Of a stretch of 64,000 bases of DNA, positions 1 through 8,800 are shown piece after piece. Position 1 is the first letter of the stretch, and each line of letters opens with the position of its first letter. Where the stretch lies: assembly GCA_964389305.1 (NCBI GenBank), contig CAYMEK010000019.1, positions 1 through 64,000 of the forward strand, given 5' to 3'. Origin of the DNA: CAYMEK01 sp964389305 (GTDB taxonomy: Bacteria; Spirochaetota; Spirochaetia; SZUA-6; DRHE01). The position numbers and the translations under genes are program-made. The notes beneath the pieces are model-generated. The model made no database searches, had not been told where the DNA came from, and saw only the letters and a program-made list of their open reading frames with translations.

Positions 1-68
1 TGGAGGAGGAGTAATCGAAAGAATGAATCGCGGCAAGCCGTCCTGCCGCCTCGAGGCTGAGCGCGCTT

Positions 69-509
69 TCAAGGAAAATCCGGCGGCAGGATCACCCGGT
101 CTCCGGGCCGTACGCCGAGCTCTTCCAGGCTGCCTCTGGGCACCTCCAGGGCGTAGCGGGCCGCCCGTTCCGAGACCACCGATTTCAGGGACAGCGGCTT
201 TAGCTCCTCGATCTGCAGGATCTCCCCGTCTTTGGTCAGGAAGGCGATGGTGAGGGCAACAGTGGTGTTCTTCATCCAGAAGGCCAGGTGCTGGTCCGTC
301 TGATAAACGAAGATCATTCCCTCTCTCGGGCCGAGGGATTCTCGATGCATCAACCCCTGCTGTTTCTCCTCCTCGCTGCGGGCCACTTCGACCCTGAATG
401 TCTCGCCCCCGATCAGCACCTTGATGCGCTCGGCGCCGCCGGCGCAGCCCAGCAGGATCAGGGATGAAAAGAAAGCGGCGACCAGCCTGGGCGGTAAAAC
501 CCGTTTCAA
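69..509 (-). CDS. DUF192-family lipoprotein
   Basis: This 146-residue protein has an N-terminal signal ending in a lipobox (LLGC, Cys22), so it is probably a lipid-anchored periplasmic protein. The remainder is a single DUF192 domain, recognisable from the segment EEKQQGLMHRESL near residues 46-58, the GMIFVY strand, the FWMKNT turn and the RYALEVP..G strand near the C-terminus. DUF192 proteins are small beta-barrel proteins of unknown biochemical role and are often exported. Its stop lies 69 bases from the window edge. The next gene upstream on the same strand ends 15 bases before its start, so the two are probably co-transcribed. No function beyond the family can be given. Confidence 0.85.
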   Translation of the reverse strand: MKRVLPPRLVAAFFSSLILLGCAGGAERIKVLIGGETFRVEVARSEEEKQQGLMHRESLGPREGMIFVYQTDQHLAFWMKNTTVALTIAFLTKDGEILQIEELKPLSLKSVVSERAARYALEVPRGSLEELGVRPGDRVILPPDFP

Positions 510-524
510 CTTCCAGCTCCGCCT

Positions 525-1157
525 TTAGAACTGCTCGAGAAAGTTGTCTTTGGAGAGCTCCCACAGGTCCTGCTGGACCCGCCCTTCCTGGTTGAGCCTC
601 TCGAAAACCGCCGTATCGATGTACTTGACATTGAGAGGGCGCTCCAGGGATAGACGCAATCCCTCGAACTGCCACACCGATTCGGTGGGATCGAGGCTGT
701 CCGGGATTCCGTATTTGGCTGACAAGGTCGAGTACAGCATGTAGTAGTCCAGCTTGTCCTGGTCCAGCGAAAGGATCATGATGTACAAGCGGTCATCGTG
801 AAACTGGAAGTAGGCGCGCTGGATGTAGGAGCTTCCCGAGGTTTCGATGAGGGTCTGGGGAGGTTGGGGCAGGAAGCTGATGTCCGGCTCGCCGCGGTAG
901 TCGTACAACGGGTCCTGCAGCAGCCGTTCCTTGACCTGCTCCAGCTCCATACCCAGCTCGACCGTGCGGAACCCTCGGGGCGGGGCGGCCTCGGCGAGCA
1001 GTAGCTCGTCAGGCCGTTCCTCCGCCGGACGCCGGCCGGCTGCCTGTTCCGCGCCAGGGCGAGTCTCGGCCGGCTGGTCCTGAGCCTGCCCCGACAGCGC
1101 GACGAACAGAAGCAGAAACAGCGGCGTAAGCCTCGATTCAAGCAATCTCCTGGTCAT
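525..1157 (-). CDS. Hypothetical exported protein
   Basis: About 210 residues, not recognised. A GTG nine codons upstream (1184) could also start it. I prefer the ATG at 1157 because it puts a clean signal peptide at the N-terminus (TRRLLESRLTPLFLLLF, then ALSGQAQ as a probable signal-peptidase I site). After an Ala/Glu/Arg-rich spacer, the mature part (from about residue 60) contains GFRTVELGMELEQVKERLL and the strands FQFHDDRLYIMILSLDQ. This resembles the small periplasmic proteins that begin with a 'LGM..eev...L' helix, but I cannot assign a family. It precedes the DUF192 lipoprotein gene in the same orientation and is divergent from the PEGA lipoprotein, with about 160 bases between the starts that must hold both promoters. 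Confidence 0.7.
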   Translation of the reverse strand: MTRRLLESRLTPLFLLLFVALSGQAQDQPAETRPGAEQAAGRRPAEERPDELLLAEAAPPRGFRTVELGMELEQVKERLLQDPLYDYRGEPDISFLPQPPQTLIETSGSSYIQRAYFQFHDDRLYIMILSLDQDKLDYYMLYSTLSAKYGIPDSLDPTESVWQFEGLRLSLERPLNVKYIDTAVFERLNQEGRVQQDLWELSKDNFLEQF

Positions 1158-1318
1158 CACAGCCCCAATATACCTTTCTCCCACCGGCAGGACAATAGCT
1201 GCGGTGTGCAGTGCCCGGCCGCAACCGTGCTCGTTCTAGTATCTTATCGGCGGTTTCCACAGGCGAAAAAAGTTAGCCCGGCATTGTATTCCTCGACCTG
1301 TGAGACTATATTGAAACC

Positions 1319-3013
1319 ATGTACAGGGTGCCGGCGGTTGTCTTTGTACTGCTCCTGTCTTACGCTCTCCCGGCTTGCTCGACCAGCGGGGGCGGTCTTT
1401 ATTATGGGGCTTTCCACGCCGGAATAGATCTCGCTGCTGTAATCTCTTCGAGCCTAGAGGATGACGATTGGGCGAGCAGCGCGCATACGGTCAGCCAGAA
1501 GAGCGGACTGGAGATCGAATCCCGCCCGGAGAAAGCTCACATTTACCTGGACGACCGCTACCAGGGACTCACCCCGCTGCGGATCGAGGATGTGCAGACG
1601 GGCAGGCACAAGCTTACGCTGAAGAAAAACGGTTACTATACGGAGACCATGTGGATCGAGTACGCCGGCGGATATGCCGCCTATTTCATTACGCTGCGGG
1701 TGGTCGCCGGCTTCTTGAAAATAGATGTCCTGCCGCCGGACGCCGAGTTGACCGTAGACGGCGAGCGGCTGAGTGCGGGATACCTGCACGAGCTTCCGGT
1801 CGGTACCTACCAGGTTCGGGCCAGTGCTTTCGGCTACGTGGAGCAGGAGATGTCGGTGGAAATCCGGGAGCGCGAGTTGAGCTCTCTAGATTTCGTGCTC
1901 GAGAAGGCGGAATTCGCCCTTTCTAACCTGAGGGCAAACCGGCAGGCCTTTAATCCCCGCAACCCCGGACTGCTGGGAACAGTCGGTATCCGTTTCCGGG
2001 TAACCGGCTACGGGAGCGGCCGGGTAACCATTCTCGACGAGCAAGGACAGGAGGTATTCCGCCGAAACCTGTCCCACTTCACGACCTGGCAGCAGAGCTT
2101 CAACTGGGACGGCCGCAGCCAATCGGGCGCTCCTCTGGCCGACGGACGCTACACGGTGCGTTTGGAAGCCTGGTTGGACGAGGGGCAGGGCCCGGTCACG
2201 GCAGAGTTGACTGTGCGGATCGACAGCTCTATCGTGCTGCTTTATCGCAGCCTCTGGAGCGGAAGCGCCGGCCTGCTCTACGCTCCCTCCACCGACCTGC
2301 TGCCGGACCGCAGCCTCCAGCTCTCCTCCCTGGTAATGGGCTATGCCAGTACTTCGGGCGGAGGTGCCGATGTCCAGGTGCCGATCAATACCGGACTGCG
2401 CCTTGGGCTCGGGAAGGAGGGACGCTTGGAGCTGGACGCCTCCGCCGGCATGATCATCGGCCGCGGGGCCGAAGAGGAGGAAGATGAATTCTACCTGCCC
2501 TTTTTCGCCGGCGCAGCCCTGAAGTATTCGCTGACCACGCCTCGAGTCGCCGTCGGCGCACTCACGCTGGGCAGCGTGGCTCAGGCCAAGCTGGTATACC
2601 AGAACGTGTACACCGACATCCTGGCCGATTTCAGCGGACTCTCCCTGGGCATTCCGACCAGCCTGCACTGGGGTCCTCTATCCGTGGTACTCGCACCGGA
2701 GTTGGTTGTTTCGCCGTGGCACGTGTCCTATGACCCGGATGATACTCCCGAGGTTGGCTTTTACGGCTGGGTATATGGCAGAATGGGGTTGATCCTGGAT
2801 TTCCCACCCTTTGCCTTCGGCGCCTCCGCCTCCTTGCGCAGCCGGCCTTTCAACCAAGGCCTGGGCCTGGGCTACCCCGTGCAGGCGGCCCTGGAGGCGC
2901 ACTGGCTGATTCCACGGACGCAGCTTTTTCTCTCCCTGGCCGTTGCCGGGGAGTTCAGGCACCCCGATTCGTTCCACCTGCTCGGCGGAGGGGGCCTGGG
3001 AATCCTGCACTAA
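1319..3013 (+). CDS. PEGA-domain lipoprotein with FlgD-like Ig domain and C-terminal beta-barrel-like region
   Basis: 564 residues. A lipoprotein signal ends in LPAC (Cys20). Two PEGA-type repeats follow: residues about 64-130 (LEIESRPEKAHIYLDDRYQG, with G..PL..) and about 132-197 (LKIDVLPPDAELTVDGERL). PEGA domains are short beta-sandwich modules of bacterial surface proteins. Residues about 215-300 look like a FlgD/CHU-type Ig domain, with the signature FNWDGRSQSGAPLADGRYTV. From about 305 to the end there are alternating hydrophobic strands rich in Gly, Leu and Tyr, and the chain ends in GGGGLGILH, suggesting a membrane beta-barrel or beta-rich plug. I infer an outer-membrane or periplasmic surface protein; no enzymatic residues are seen. 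Similar FlgD-Ig signatures recur in the large OmpA-type protein at 37.7-41.7 kb. Confidence 0.78.
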   Translation: MYRVPAVVFVLLLSYALPACSTSGGGLYYGAFHAGIDLAAVISSSLEDDDWASSAHTVSQKSGLEIESRPEKAHIYLDDRYQGLTPLRIEDVQTGRHKLTLKKNGYYTETMWIEYAGGYAAYFITLRVVAGFLKIDVLPPDAELTVDGERLSAGYLHELPVGTYQVRASAFGYVEQEMSVEIRERELSSLDFVLEKAEFALSNLRANRQAFNPRNPGLLGTVGIRFRVTGYGSGRVTILDEQGQEVFRRNLSHFTTWQQSFNWDGRSQSGAPLADGRYTVRLEAWLDEGQGPVTAELTVRIDSSIVLLYRSLWSGSAGLLYAPSTDLLPDRSLQLSSLVMGYASTSGGGADVQVPINTGLRLGLGKEGRLELDASAGMIIGRGAEEEEDEFYLPFFAGAALKYSLTTPRVAVGALTLGSVAQAKLVYQNVYTDILADFSGLSLGIPTSLHWGPLSVVLAPELVVSPWHVSYDPDDTPEVGFYGWVYGRMGLILDFPPFAFGASASLRSRPFNQGLGLGYPVQAALEAHWLIPRTQLFLSLAVAGEFRHPDSFHLLGGGGLGILH

Positions 3014-3071
3014 AGAGTACAGAGCCCGGGCGATCGACTTTCCGGCGAGGACAGCAAATTACCCGGCAGCG

Positions 3072-3428
3072 TCAACGAACAAACAGGATAACAACCAGGG
3101 CGATCAGGATCGCCGCCAGAATCAGTCCGATCAGCCGGTACAAGCCGGCCGGAGGCGTAGGCCCCGGCTCTTCGACCGCCTTGGGGCGCCGAGGCGGGGC
3201 GTCCTTGCTCCGCTTCACGCCGTCACGACGCCCGACTTTCCTACCGGTGGCGGTGGTAGCCTTCATGTAGCCGCAGGAGGGACAGCCGGTGACAAAATCC
3301 TTCTCCTCGCCCTGAAAGCCGCAGCGGGGACACTGGATGGCGGTGAAATAACGACCGCAGTTAGGACAGCGAATCGTATTGCGCGGTACCTCGGTGCCGC
3401 AGAGGTCGCAGAAAAAGCGTAGTTTCAT
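3072..3428 (-). CDS. Tail-anchored double zinc-ribbon protein
   Basis: 118 residues. Four CxxC pairs (Cys7/10, 21/24, 33/36, 49/52) predict two consecutive zinc ribbons. A basic, Pro-rich linker (residues about 60-92) follows, and a single hydrophobic segment at the extreme C-terminus (about 95-117, LIGLILAAILIALVVILFV) predicts a tail anchor with the ribbons in the cytoplasm. Small ribbon-plus-helix proteins of this layout are common and mostly uncharacterised. It is divergent from the YchF-like gene, with about 140 bases between the starts. Confidence 0.75.
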   Translation of the reverse strand: MKLRFFCDLCGTEVPRNTIRCPNCGRYFTAIQCPRCGFQGEEKDFVTGCPSCGYMKATTATGRKVGRRDGVKRSKDAPPRRPKAVEEPGPTPPAGLYRLIGLILAAILIALVVILFVR

Positions 3429-3569
3429 CCTGCAGCCCCGTATGCCAGGCCTTTCATCTTTCCGAAGTAATTATTACCCGCCGCGCCGGAAAAAAGCAAT
3501 TGTTCGACTGAAAGGCCGTTGGCCCGCTCCCGCTTGTCCGAGTACGGACCTACCTGGTATAAAGAAAAT

Positions 3570-4613
3570 ATGGAAGTCGGCTTAATCGGACTACAGGCCA
3601 GCGGCAAGACCACTATTTTCAATGCCCTTTCGGGACAGCAGGCTCCGCTCGCCGGTGGATACGGGCAAGTCCACCTGGCCGAAGTCGAGGTCCCCGACGA
3701 GCGGGTGGAAAAGCTGGCCGACCTGTTCGCCAAAAAGAAACGAGTGCACGCCACGGTGCTGCTCAAGGACCTGCACCTCGAGTTCAGCGGGCAGGGCGGC
3801 ATCGCTCCACAGTCTTTGGCCGAGCTGCGTACCAACGACGCCATGGCTGTTGTGGTACGCGCTTTCCGGGACGAATCGGTGGCTCATCCCCTTCAGAGTA
3901 TTGACCCGGCCCGGGACCTGCGCAGCCTCCTCGACTCGCTGATCTTCAGCGACTATGAGATCGTGGACAGGCGCCTCGAACGGCTGGCCAAGGAAGGCAG
4001 GAAGGGAGACCGGGAGCATGCAGTATTGGAGAAGCTGGCCGAGATGCTCAGCCAAGGGAACCTGATCGGTCCCGGTTCCGTCCACGAGGATGATAGAAAC
4101 ATGCTGGCAGGCTTTCAGTTCCTTACCGCCAAGCCGCTTCTCGTAGTAGCCAACACGGGCGAGCGGCCGGCAAGCCTTGCCGGCCTGGAGGAGCAGGCCC
4201 GCAGCCTGGGACTCCACGTGTTTCCCATCCAAGGACTCCAGGAGATGGAGATCTCTCTGCTGGAGCCCGGGGAACAGCAGGAGTTCCTGACCGACCTGGG
4301 ACTGGAAGAGCCCGCCCGCGTCCGCTTCCTGAAATCCCTGTACGGCAGCCTCGATCTGATCAGTTTTCTGACGGTCGGTGATCAGGAGGTAAGAGCCTGG
4401 AGCCTGCCCAGCGGTGCCACGGCCTTGAGAGCTGCCGGTAAGATCCATACCGACATGGAGAGAGGCTTCATTCGAGCCGAGGTGATCGGCTGCGACCGGC
4501 TTCTCGAAGAAGGGGGATTCGCTCAGGCCCGCCAGCAGGGCGACCTGCGCCTGGAAGGTAAGGACTACACGGTCCGGGACGGGGATGTTCTTACCATCCG
4601 CTTCAACGTCTAG
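3570..4613 (+). CDS. YchF/OLA1-like nucleotide-binding protein (divergent)
   Basis: 347 residues when started at the ATG at 3570, which places the strand-P-loop EVGLIGLQASGKT right at the N-terminus as in YchF; the reading frame extends 17 codons further but without family character. YchF/Ola1 proteins are ribosome-associated P-loop NTPases that usually prefer ATP. Supporting features are the P-loop (GLQASGKT, residues 7-14), the helix DPARDLRSLLDSLIFSDYE (about 112-130) matching YchF's coiled-coil entry, the non-canonical NxxE base-recognition motif (NTGE, 195-198), and a very well conserved C-terminal TGS domain (ERGFIRAEVI ... RLEGKDYTVRDGDV). Oddities: the P-loop has QAS in place of the usual PNV, and the G3 motif (DxAG) is not visible where expected (KDLHLEFSGQ). 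It is therefore probably a paralogue rather than the housekeeping YchF. Confidence 0.85.
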   Translation: MEVGLIGLQASGKTTIFNALSGQQAPLAGGYGQVHLAEVEVPDERVEKLADLFAKKKRVHATVLLKDLHLEFSGQGGIAPQSLAELRTNDAMAVVVRAFRDESVAHPLQSIDPARDLRSLLDSLIFSDYEIVDRRLERLAKEGRKGDREHAVLEKLAEMLSQGNLIGPGSVHEDDRNMLAGFQFLTAKPLLVVANTGERPASLAGLEEQARSLGLHVFPIQGLQEMEISLLEPGEQQEFLTDLGLEEPARVRFLKSLYGSLDLISFLTVGDQEVRAWSLPSGATALRAAGKIHTDMERGFIRAEVIGCDRLLEEGGFAQARQQGDLRLEGKDYTVRDGDVLTIRFNV

Positions 4614-4639
4614 GCTCTCCGCCCCTGCCGCCTCAAGCC

Positions 4640-5776
4640 TCAATACGGCTCCTGCTCGGCGAGAATGGCATTCAGAGGCACCGAGGTGAGGTAGAATTCC
4701 TCGTAAGCCAGTTCCTGGCGATCGAAGAAACTGGTCGTCAAGTCGAAAAAGTCCGGCCGAGGCTGGACGCGCAGCATGCCCTTCAGCTTGTCCTTGTCTA
4801 TCCTGGCCTCGAGAAAGAAGTTGCCCGAAGCCAGCTTGCCTGCCAGCTCGGGTCCCCGCTCCTTTTCCCAGAGGACCACCAGGCCGGGTTCCTCGGCCCG
4901 GGCCGGCACGAGCTCCATGGTGAAACGGTTCTCCGCTCCTAGGCGACTCAAGTCTCCTTCGCTGTGGAAGTACAGATATATCGACAGGTTCGGGGAGATA
5001 ACAGAGTAGGTGGAGACGTACAGGTAAATCTGCGCCTCTTCGTTGACTATCTTTATTTGGTTCAAGGAAGTGCCGCCCTGCCGCCAGTGCCGGGCGTTCG
5101 TAATGGGCAGGACTTCGAAGTCGGCGCCGTACTGCTCCCAGGTGAAGCTGGAAAGGGTTTGATCGGCCGGAAAGGAGATGAACGCCGGGATCTCCTCCCA
5201 GTCCTCGTAGTTGTTGTCGATCTGAAGGCGCGGAGCTTCGCCTTCTGCAGACGTTGCCGCTGTAGCCTGCTGGCCCTCGGCGGGAGGAGCGGCCGGGGCG
5301 GCAAGAGCGGGACTCGTAGGAGCCGGGATCGCGGGATAGGCGGCGATCCTTCCCCGACCCGCCCGGGCTTGGATTAGGCTCGGCTCGCTGTAGATCCTGT
5401 AGTTGCGCTCGTTGAGCCCGCCGCCGGCCTGGAGGGTGATCGCGCGCACGGGGAACGAGCTTTGACCCGGGATCGTGAAAAAACCCACTAACAGGTGCTT
5501 TCCTTCACTCAGGTTATCCAGGCGTCTGTCTTCGCCGGGCTTGAGCTCGATGAAGCCGACGAACTCGCCGCCTGCGGCGGGAGCCTCGGCGAAATAGTCA
5601 TACAGAACGTTCGGGAAGATGCTCCCCGAAGCATCGAAGGCCGTCAGCTCCGGAGGGTCCAGAACGTAATAGAAGCTCGAGCGCTCCGCGTTGCTGATCA
5701 CCACGGCGAAGTCCTGCGCGGTAAGGAGCGCTGCAACGCCTGCCAACAGAATCGTACCGATCACTAGCCGTTTCAT
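4640..5776 (-). CDS. Hypothetical exported protein
   Basis: About 378 residues from the ATG at 5776, which has a GGAG nine bases upstream; a TTG four codons earlier is less likely. The signal peptide is KRLVIGTILLAGVAALLTAQ, so the product is exported. Residues about 15-130 form a beta-rich domain (FAVVISNAERSSFYYVLDPP), followed by an Ala/Pro/Thr linker (about 140-185). The C-terminal domain (about 186-378) begins LQIDNNYEDWEEIPAF. This 'DG..dDW' style of opening is typical of carbohydrate-binding-module-9-like domains that report outer-surface proteins, but the match is only by eye. It is the last gene of a minus-strand run that includes the SpoIIE receptor upstream, 67 bases away, so the two may share a transcript. 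Convergent with the YchF-like gene. Confidence 0.7.
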   Translation of the reverse strand: MKRLVIGTILLAGVAALLTAQDFAVVISNAERSSFYYVLDPPELTAFDASGSIFPNVLYDYFAEAPAAGGEFVGFIELKPGEDRRLDNLSEGKHLLVGFFTIPGQSSFPVRAITLQAGGGLNERNYRIYSEPSLIQARAGRGRIAAYPAIPAPTSPALAAPAAPPAEGQQATAATSAEGEAPRLQIDNNYEDWEEIPAFISFPADQTLSSFTWEQYGADFEVLPITNARHWRQGGTSLNQIKIVNEEAQIYLYVSTYSVISPNLSIYLYFHSEGDLSRLGAENRFTMELVPARAEEPGLVVLWEKERGPELAGKLASGNFFLEARIDKDKLKGMLRVQPRPDFFDLTTSFFDRQELAYEEFYLTSVPLNAILAEQEPY

Positions 5777-5842
5777 AGTCCACTCCAAAGGAATCTATGA
5801 TAATCTTCGGTAGTCGGCCTCTTTTCTTCCAACCGAAAACCA

Positions 5843-8800
5843 TTATTTCTTGCGGATCGCCAGGACGGTAAGGTCGTCGTACTGCTCGTCCTCTTTCAGT
5901 TTGGTGTAGGTTACTGTGCTGCCGTTTTCCTCGCCTGCCAGGGGGGCTTTGAAGTAGCGTGCGTATTGGTCGAAGTGCTTTTTCAGGAACCCGTCTATGT
6001 TCTTGTCCACGATCACCCGGTCCTCGACCGTGGCCGACGGGTCGGGATATAGGCGAAAAACTTTCTCGACCGCCACCATAGCGAGCACCGCCTCCTCTAC
6101 GCTTCCCTGGCAGCTGCTGAAATCGAAAGTCAGCTCCTCGTTGGCAACCGGATTGTGATACTTGATCAGGGTGAAAATATGGCGGTTGAATACCGAATTG
6201 ATAATCTCATAGATGCGGTGCAGCCCCAGCTCCTCGTTGCTGCTGCCTTTCAGGTGGGTGCCGCCGTGCTCCTGGTTCTCCTCCAGGTCCGGCTCGTCGC
6301 AGACTATGGGCTGAAAGCGTTCGTTGCGAAACAGCCGCTTGGCTTCCTCGATACCGTCTGTAAACAGGAACACCGTGTCCCCGGCCTGAAGCTGCTGGGC
6401 CACCAGCTTGAACCCCGCCTGCATCTTCAACAGGTCCGAAGGAAATACCCCGGTTGCCGGGCTTTCGGGCAGTTTGTGTATGACCAGCTTTCCCTCTGCC
6501 GCTCGGTAAACGTGCAGTTTGGCCAATAACCCGGCATTGACGAAGTAACTCTTGCCGGTTGCCGAGTTGACTATGGCCAGGGCCAGAGCGGCGAAGCGGC
6601 CCTTGAAGCCCCGTTCCTCGACCAGGTCGTTGATGAGATAGGCTAGCTGGTCGATCTTGAGCCCCGGGCTCTTGGGAGTCCAGTTGCGGAAGTAGGTAGA
6701 AAAAATAGTGGCCACCTCGACCATGATCAGAGCGGCAGGGACCCCTTTACCGGCCACGTCACACAAGATTACCGCGTAGTACTGGTCGGTGAGCTTGCGG
6801 TAGTCGAAGTAATCGCCCGAGACGCCCTTGGCCCCTTCGTAGAAGCCGAAAATTTCTATGTTGCCATCCTCCTCGCCTCCGGTCGTGCCCTTGCCGCCTT
6901 TGGGATCCGGAGCCAGAGGGATGAACATCTTCTGGACCTCCTTACCGACTGTGAGGTCCTTGCTGGCAATCGCCGCCTTGACCAGGGCCTGGGTCATCTG
7001 GTTGACCGTGGTGGCCAGCATACCGATCTCGTCCTTGGAACGGACATCGATGACATGCTCGCGCAGCTCCTCCTTGTCCTCGGTGTCCCGGATTACGGCC
7101 ACTCCGGCTACCAGCTTATTGATCGGGTTGATGGTGATCGCGGCCATAAGAATCGCTCCCAACAGGCCCAGGCCGGCGGCGATCAGTGCGATGATCCCGG
7201 TGCGGAAGATCAGGTTATGCTGGGAGGCAGCCAGCTCGGACCTGATCTTCTCTGTGGAAACGCCCAGCCGCACGGCTCCCCGAAAGTAGATGTCCTGCCC
7301 GGGCTGGCGATAAACCACCGGCCGGTAAAAGATGTAGAACGGCAGGAGCTGCTGGGGATCGAAGCGTGGAAAGCTGACCGTTTCCGATCCTATCTCGCGC
7401 AGCTCCTGTAGGATCTGAGAATCAAGCGTGCCTATCTGCTGCTGTATGAGCTGGAGCTGCTTCTGGGCCTCGACATCGGTGCGGGACCGCAGGGCCAGCT
7501 GGCGCGCCTCGGCTGACAAGCGGTTGATCTCCTCGGCCAGGCCGGCCACCCTCTGCCTGGCGGCGTTGTTGACTCGCCGCTGGAGATCGGCGAGCAGCGG
7601 GCTTAGATCATCCTCGATGCGAACCTCACCCACCGTTTCCTGGTTGAAGGCTCCGCCTTGAAGTTTCTCGTTGATATTCGCGTCGTTGCTGGCCCACACA
7701 TAGTCGAAGTGCTCGGAATCATTGACCCCCTCGCCGGTTATGGTCACGTACTCGGCCTCTTCCATCGAGGCTATCTGGTCCGGGAGCAGGCCAAGCTCGA
7801 TACGGTCCTGGATGGGCAGACTATTTTCCGCGCTGGAAGCGATGCTGCCCAGCAGTATCTCGGTCCTCTGGCGGAAGCCTTCGGTCAGGCTCTGCCTCTG
7901 CCTCTGGATCATGAACAGGCCCAGGGAGATCGAGACCATCAGTACGACGATCAGCACCAGGATCATCACCAGCAGGGTGAACTTCACTCTCAGGCTGACT
8001 CCCCTTCTCCTCAACTCTTCCATCTTTTCTTCCTTCCTTGCGACGGAAACTTCTCCCCTCAACACCGCCAGAACTTCATGACGGAGCAATCTGCTCTCCT
8101 GGGCGATCCCGGCCAGCTTCCGGGCCGAGACTACGAGCGCTGCCGCCAGGAATACTAACACCAGCAAGAGCACCAGGTTGCCGGCGGTTATGGATCGAGC
8201 CGCCAGGCGTACGCCGTGCCAGGGCCGGTAAACAAAGGAAAAATCCCCGAATTTGACGGTACCGGGGCTTTCGATTCGAAGCACTGGGGCGGTGAAGGCC
8301 GTGCCGCGGGTGGGATGAACGACGCCGACCCGGTACAGGCCCTCTTCTATATCGACCAGGGTGGGGCCACGGATCAGCCGATCGCTCACTACATCGTACA
8401 AGCCCTGAGCGAGGGGAAATGAATAGTCGTAGGGCGGCGCCCCGTCCTGATCGAGAATGACGCGGCTTACCAGGCCTCCCTCGGAGAATCCTCGTCCTCC
8501 GATGTTGACCGAGAGGCTGCCCAGGGCGTCGCTCTGCATGTTCACAGAGCTTATGTAGGTCACCGGTATGTACTTGTTCAGCCTGAGCATCACGGTGTCC
8601 GGCTTGCTCAGGTTGCCGGCCGTGTCCAAAGCGGCTACCGAGAAGGCCCACAAGCCGTCGTCCAGGTTGTTGTAGCTCAGAGCCTGCGGGACCTTGGTGA
8701 GGACCTGCGGAGAGAGCTTCGGCTCGGCGGCCTGCTGCTCCGTGCCGCTCGAACCCAGGTATACCAGGGAGTAGGAGTAGCCGGCGATCGGTTCCTCGCT

